Source: Pseudomonadota bacterium
GTDB lineage: Bacteria > Pseudomonadota > Gammaproteobacteria > Steroidobacterales > Steroidobacteraceae
Assembly (NCBI GenBank): GCA_023433465.1
Contig: JAEZCR010000247.1
Location: 1-64,000 of the forward strand
Direction of reading: 5' to 3'
Length of the DNA: 64,000 bases
Shown here: in pieces, positions 59,798 to 64,000 of the stretch
Layout: each line of letters opens with the position of its first letter
Numbering within the stretch: the stretch's first letter is position 1
Notes under the pieces: model-generated
What the model was told of the DNA's origin: nothing
Databases searched by the model: none
The model's input: only the letters and a program-made list of their open reading frames with translations
Made by a program: the position numbers and the translations under genes

Positions 59798-60010
59798 TCA
59801 GCGGCGGAAATGACGGCCGGTCGCGTTGTAGGGATCGCGGCCCGATTCGTCGAGCGCGACGAGGTCGTTCCTGCCGAGCAGCGTGTCCATGACGTCACGT
59901 TTCGTCGCCGGCGCCGCCGCTGGTTTCGGGCGCGCGAGGCTCGGCACGACGCGTTCACCCGCCGGGGTGCTCGGAACCGCCCGATCGACGATGTTTTCGT
60001 CCTTTCCCAT
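59798..60010 (-). CDS. small protein of unknown function (70 aa)
   Basis: Starts MGKDENIVDRAVPSTPAGER and ends RDVMDTLLGRNDLVALDESG with the tail RDPYNATGRHFRR. The conserved-looking C-terminus and a start Met 31 residues into a longer reading frame support a real gene. It lies between DUF1697 and glmU on the same strand. Mostly disordered, no membrane segment. Family not recognised. Confidence 0.6.
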   Translation of the reverse strand: MGKDENIVDRAVPSTPAGERVVPSLARPKPAAAPATKRDVMDTLLGRNDLVALDESGRDPYNATGRHFRR

Positions 60011-60106
60011 GGCGGGAAATATACGACGGCAAACACGCGCGGGGGATGTCGCCCGTCGCCCGCGGCCGGCCGCCCGTCGGCGGGCGCGCCGGTCGTCGGG
60101 CACTAT

Positions 60107-60661
60107 CTACCGCCCGTCCGCGCCGCGCATGAGCGCATGGATCTTGTTGAGGGTGGCCCAGTTGCGCGTGGTGCCCAGGTTCTTCGTGGCCTTGAAGAAT
60201 CCCCCGACGGCCCTGCTTTCGAGGATGCCGTTCGCGCACCAGAGATAGGCCGCGTGTTTGTTGACGTGGACTTTCTCGGGGGTCCAGTCGGCGCGCGCGA
60301 AGGACTCGAGGCCTGCCATGATGGCGGGGTCATCCCATACCGCGACCAGAAAGCGCGACGCGTCCGCCGCCCCCTCGTCGATGGCGTTGCCCTTGATGAT
60401 CGCGGCGATGTCGCGCTCGGACTTCACGACCACCGACGCATCCACTCCGAGCTTCTTCGCGACCGCGGCACGGATGCGCGCGGCGTGTTCTGCCGGCTTG
60501 CCCTCCTCAGCGCCGAACACGGCGTTGCCGCTGTTGAGCAGCGTCTGCACGTCGGTGTAACCGAGCTTGCCGAGCAGCGCGCGCAGATCCGCCATCGCGA
60601 TGCGCTTCGCCTTGCCGACGTTGATTCCGCGGAACAGGGCCACGAAGCGCGTCATGGTCAT
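60107..60661 (-). CDS. DUF1697 domain protein
   Basis: 184 aa. FVALFRGINVGKAKRIAMADLRALL is the DUF1697 hallmark in short form (RGINVGKAKRI), with LNSGNAVF and RNWATLNKIHAL. The start overlaps the preceding gene by 4 bp (ATGA). Function not established. The stop lies in one of the GTAGATAG octamers. Confidence 0.9.
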   Translation of the reverse strand: MTMTRFVALFRGINVGKAKRIAMADLRALLGKLGYTDVQTLLNSGNAVFGAEEGKPAEHAARIRAAVAKKLGVDASVVVKSERDIAAIIKGNAIDEGAADASRFLVAVWDDPAIMAGLESFARADWTPEKVHVNKHAAYLWCANGILESRAVGGFFKATKNLGTTRNWATLNKIHALMRGADGR

Positions 60662-61086
60662 CGGCTCTCGTCGGCAGGGGCGGCCAAGCGCTTCCTGGCG
60701 AGGTGCGCACCGTAAATCGAAGCCGGAATCGTGAGCAGCACGGCGGCGATGGTGAGCCAGAACGGGTTGCCACCGGCGAATGCGAGCGAGAACACGACGC
60801 CCACGACGCCGATCGCGAGCCCGTTGTAGTACGGAAATCCTTGCGCGAGCCGCGCCGCGAAGTAACCGCCCAGGACCGTGGTCGACATTCCGCAGACGAA
60901 TGCCGCGAACTGGAAGTCGCCCTTCGCGGTGATGGTGTCGACGGCCGTCTGGATTTCCGACTCGGACATGTCGGGCGCGAGCAGCCCGCGCCCGAAGATC
61001 ATGAAGAGGATGCGCAGCACGATGAGGTCGGCGCAGATCTCTGCGATGAATGCGAGGACGACGGCCCGGATATCGATGCGGTTCAT
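60658..61086 (-). CDS. four-helix membrane protein of unknown function
   Basis: 142 aa with four hydrophobic segments (about 8-31, 57-80, 88-106 and 108-126). MNRIDIRAVVLAFIAEICAD begins it, with the mid-region MSTTVLGGYFAARLAQG. No recognised domain. It precedes DUF1697 in the same transcript. Confidence 0.65.
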   Translation of the reverse strand: MNRIDIRAVVLAFIAEICADLIVLRILFMIFGRGLLAPDMSESEIQTAVDTITAKGDFQFAAFVCGMSTTVLGGYFAARLAQGFPYYNGLAIGVVGVVFSLAFAGGNPFWLTIAAVLLTIPASIYGAHLARKRLAAPADESR

Positions 61087-61118
61087 GGCGATGACGATAT
61101 GTGCCGTGGTCCGGCCGA

Positions 61119-61814
61119 TCAACCTTTGCCGTCGCGGGCAGCGCGATCGAAGTCGAGCGCCGCCTGCACGAGCGCGGCCGAGATTTCGGCGTCCGTCGCC
61201 GGCGGATCGAGGAAGACTTGATAGGTTTTCACGGCGAGCACCGCGATCTCGCTCGCCCGCGACGGAATGTGCCCGCCGGGAAAACGCACCGGATGCTGGC
61301 GCAGGAAGTTGGCCGCCGCGTTGACCGCGCGTTGTTCCGCCCGATCCTGCTCCGATGGGAACGAGAATCTCCAGCGCGCGACGCGTTCGTTGATGACCGA
61401 CTTGTCGTCTCCGCCGGCCTTCATGCCGGAGGCGGAGAACACGCGGCAGTCGTAGGTCCGGCAGGTCTCGGGCCGGTCCTGGTAGATAGAGCACCCGCCG
61501 TTCGCGAACATGAAGCAATGTCCGCGTTCGTCGTAACCCATGAGCATGTGGCCCCGGCCACCGGGCGCGGGCTCGAGGCGGGACGCGCCGATGCGGCTCA
61601 ACGCCACGGTCTCGTGCGCGCGCACCTTGATGTAGTAAGACGAGGTGCAGCAGCCGACACAGTCGCCGCAGGCGACGTCCATGCCCGGGCCACCCGCGAG
61701 CGAGTCGCGCATCGCGCGCAGCCACCGTGAAAAGTCGCCCGCCGGCAATTCCGCGGCCGAATCCGAATCGCGCGGTTCACACGAGGACGCGCGACTTTTC
61801 TGGAGAATGTTCAT
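61119..61814 (-). CDS. YkgJ family cysteine cluster protein
   Basis: 231 aa from the ATG at 61814 (a GTG at 61820 overlapping the GST stop is an alternative). It contains CGDCVGCC, then later CSIYQDRPETCRTYDCRVF, the conserved Cys cluster of the YkgJ family that likely binds a metal or iron-sulfur centre. Function unknown. It is co-directional with the GST gene upstream, 2 bp apart. Confidence 0.9.
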   Translation of the reverse strand: MNILQKSRASSCEPRDSDSAAELPAGDFSRWLRAMRDSLAGGPGMDVACGDCVGCCTSSYYIKVRAHETVALSRIGASRLEPAPGGRGHMLMGYDERGHCFMFANGGCSIYQDRPETCRTYDCRVFSASGMKAGGDDKSVINERVARWRFSFPSEQDRAEQRAVNAAANFLRQHPVRFPGGHIPSRASEIAVLAVKTYQVFLDPPATDAEISAALVQAALDFDRAARDGKG

Positions 61815-61816
61815 CG

Positions 61817-62461
61817 TCACCCGGGAATGGGCGGGAGTTCCGGGGCGGAGAGCCCTTCGAAAGGATCCCGCCAGCCGTCGAGTCGCTCAACCCGCCCGTA
61901 CCAGCGTTCGATCTCCGGGTAGTCTTCCAGGGGAAGCCTCGCCACGTCGTTGAAGGGCAGGAATGCGGCCATGCGAAAGTCCGCGTACGAAGGCGTGGTC
62001 CCCACGAGCCATTCGCGGCCGCGTAGATGCTCCGACAGCAGCGCCGAGCCTTCGTGAAACTGCCGCAGCCCTTCCTGGATCTCCTTCTCGTCGGTGCTTC
62101 CCAGGCGATAACGCAACTTGGTGCCCCGCTCGAAGTGCACGCGATCGCAGGCGAATGCGAAGTGACTCTTCGCCCAGCTGATCCAGCGAATCAGGTCCGG
62201 TTGCTCGTCATCCATGCGCCAGAAGTTCGAACCGACCATCCGCGACAGGCGGCAGACGATCGCATCCGTCTCCCACAGCGATTTTTCGCCTTCCTGGAGG
62301 ATGGGGAGCCGCAGGTTCGGATTGATCTTCCGGAATCTCTCCTGCTGATCGGGCGCGAGTGGCGCGGCCCATTCGAGATTCACCGGCGCTCGCAGATAAC
62401 GCGCCGCCGCGACGGCCAGGCGTGGATTCGGATTGCGGGAGAAATAAAGTGTTGCGCGCAT
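61817..62461 (-). CDS. glutathione S-transferase family protein
   Basis: 214 aa. The N-terminal thioredoxin-like domain starts MRATLYFSRNPNPRLAVAAARYL and has INPNLRLPILQEGEKSLWETDAI with the cis-Pro and glutathione contact. The helical C-domain follows. The start at 62461 matches the conserved N-terminus; an upstream extension is non-homologous. It is the second GST in the window. Confidence 0.9.
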   Translation of the reverse strand: MRATLYFSRNPNPRLAVAAARYLRAPVNLEWAAPLAPDQQERFRKINPNLRLPILQEGEKSLWETDAIVCRLSRMVGSNFWRMDDEQPDLIRWISWAKSHFAFACDRVHFERGTKLRYRLGSTDEKEIQEGLRQFHEGSALLSEHLRGREWLVGTTPSYADFRMAAFLPFNDVARLPLEDYPEIERWYGRVERLDGWRDPFEGLSAPELPPIPG

Positions 62462-62474
62462 CGATCTCAGGCCA

Positions 62475-62855
62475 TTAGGGCGCAATCCGGTCGAGCCAGG
62501 CAAGCGCCTCGGCTTCGTCCGTGAACACCTCGCCGGTAACGCCGCGGTTCTGAGCCATGAGCAGGCCTATCTTGTCGGGATCCATCATCTCCGGCCGAGT
62601 GACCAGCACGACGCGCAACTCCGTCCCGGCGCTGTCGGCCCATCGCACGGCCATCTGGTAGCGATCGAAGACCGTGAGCGTGGAGTACGGGGCGCGCAGT
62701 CCGCGCACGTTCGCGAGCAGTTCCGTCATGCCGTTCTCGCGCGAGTAGATCATCGCATCCGCGACCATCGAGACGGCCAGCTCGAAGGTCACCTCCCCGA
62801 CGGGACGATAGTAGCCGCGCTTGTCGACCTGTTCGAAGAACTCAGGCTTGTCCAT
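62475..62855 (-). CDS. STAS/SpoIIAA-like small protein
   Basis: 126 aa: MDKPEFFEQVDKRGYYRPVGEV begins it, with ADAMIYSRENGMTELLANVRG and DSAGTELRVVLVTRP. The alternation of strands and helices fits a STAS-like fold. It precedes the GST gene by 13 bp. A GTG 9 bp upstream would add MRG. The role is unknown; compare 58038-58415. Confidence 0.6.
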   Translation of the reverse strand: MDKPEFFEQVDKRGYYRPVGEVTFELAVSMVADAMIYSRENGMTELLANVRGLRAPYSTLTVFDRYQMAVRWADSAGTELRVVLVTRPEMMDPDKIGLLMAQNRGVTGEVFTDEAEALAWLDRIAP

Positions 62856-62906
62856 GCCGCGCACCGCCGTGAGCGTGCTCCAACACGCCCGGGGACTCTA
62901 ACTGAT

Positions 62907-62921
62907 TGCCAGGCACCCGTC
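62907..62921. repeat. degenerate copy of the GTGCCAGGCACCGTC repeat
   Basis: TGCCAGGCACCCGTC resembles the 43434/55412 family (GTGCCAGGCACCGTC) with one extra C. It lies in the gap between a STAS-like gene and the atpC stop. The flanking bases do not repeat the CCCGGGA tail, so this may be coincidence. Confidence 0.35.
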
Positions 62922-62941
62922 GCGGGACGCCCGGGGTTGGA

Positions 62942-63376
62942 TCAGCCCTTAACCTTGCGCAGCTTCTGGATCATCTTGAGCTGCTCGGTGGCGCGCACGA
63001 TTTCCTTGAGGGCTTCCGCCTGGGTCATCTTGTCGGCGCCGTCGTGCAGCGCTTCCTCGGCGCGCTGCTTCGCGGCCAGCGCCGCGGCCTCGTCGAGATC
63101 CTTGGCGCGCAGCGCCGTGTCGGCGAGCACGCTGACCTTGTTGGGCTGGACTTCGAGCGCGCCGCCGCCGACGAAGAACTGCTGCTCCTGCCCATCCGGT
63201 GTCTGCACCCGCACTTCGCCTGCCTTGAGCAGCGTGAGCAGCGGGGCATGGCGCGGCGCGATGCCGAGCTCACCTTGCGTGCCGGGCGCGAACACCATGG
63301 ACGCGGCGCCCGAGAAGATCTCTCCCTCGGCGCTGACGATGTCCACATGAATCGTGTTCGCTGCTGCGGTTGCCAT
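62942..63376 (-). CDS. atpC: ATP synthase subunit epsilon
   Basis: 144 aa. MATAAANTIHVDIVSAEGEI begins it; VFAPGTQGELGIAPRHAPLLTLLKAGEV is the beta-sandwich, and the C-terminal helices (about 90-144) have KQRAEEALHDGADKM. It is part of the F1 rotor, following atpD in the usual order. Confidence 0.96.
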   Translation of the reverse strand: MATAAANTIHVDIVSAEGEIFSGAASMVFAPGTQGELGIAPRHAPLLTLLKAGEVRVQTPDGQEQQFFVGGGALEVQPNKVSVLADTALRAKDLDEAAALAAKQRAEEALHDGADKMTQAEALKEIVRATEQLKMIQKLRKVKG

Positions 63377-63400
63377 TTCGTTGCTCTCGCGTCTGACTAC

Positions 63401-64000
<600 letters not shown>

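Overview
The window is GC-rich (about two thirds GC by eye) and densely coded on both strands, with mostly short intergenic gaps and many 4-bp ATGA overlaps. Gene content points to a free-living gammaproteobacterium, possibly of the Steroidobacterales/Nevskiales/Xanthomonadales neighbourhood. The markers are an MlaE-F-D lipid transport operon with an auxiliary lipoprotein, ExeA/GspB type II secretion accessory genes, a long FadE acyl-CoA dehydrogenase, two TonB-domain proteins, and an atpD-atpC stretch leading to glmU and glmS. No rRNA, tRNA, CRISPR array, prophage or intact insertion sequence was seen, and no gap longer than about 300 bp lacks a gene.

Layout. 1-3394: MCE/Mla-type lipid transport operon (minus). 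3579-6017: ABC-2 exporter, GntR (YtrA-type) regulator and an overlooked 54-aa membrane protein (minus), behind a palindromic operator-like site. 6190-7800: small secreted protein, ECF sigma factor and a membrane protein that may be its anti-sigma factor. 7909-9519: malate dehydrogenase interrupted by an in-frame TAG, a methyltransferase remnant, and DoxX. 9603-18515: LysR regulator, FadE, DUF3667, DUF4399, DNA polymerase IV, ExeA and GspB. 18545-20418: rhodanese (also with an in-frame TAG), a GNAT acetyltransferase and an exported protein.

20671-26659 is the most unusual part. Three tightly spaced genes encode a receiver-like/TM/TonB-C protein, a receiver-like/Ser-Thr kinase fusion, and a membrane-anchored CheA-like protein with Hpt and HATPase modules. 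No CheW, CheY, ExbB or ExbD lies alongside. I regard it as the best candidate for an undescribed signalling system.

26700-38368: KTSC protein, NTP/NDP-exchange-like carrier, beta-CASP nuclease, orphan molybdopterin oxidoreductase, M20 amidohydrolase, glycosyltransferase, a CobW/WD40/unknown operon with a His-rich metal-binding stretch, and a Doc/AbrB toxin-antitoxin pair. 38491-45861: PBP4, then GH3 glycosidase, SMP-30 lactonase, GntP permease and an aldo/keto reductase, together resembling a sugar/aldonate utilisation locus. 45922-57194: small membrane proteins, methyltransferase, TonB, RimO, GlmS, GST, and a run of small enzymes (GNAT fusion, DUF488, GyrI-like, 2'-5' RNA ligase-like, Nudix). 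57248-64000: an exported protein, GlmU, small proteins, a YkgJ Cys-cluster protein, GST, and AtpC followed by the C-terminal part of AtpD.

Long near-perfect palindromes lie at gene ends (31932-32043, 34562-34665, 43434-43502). A copy of the third family at 55412-55439 appears to supply the start codon of the adjacent gene.
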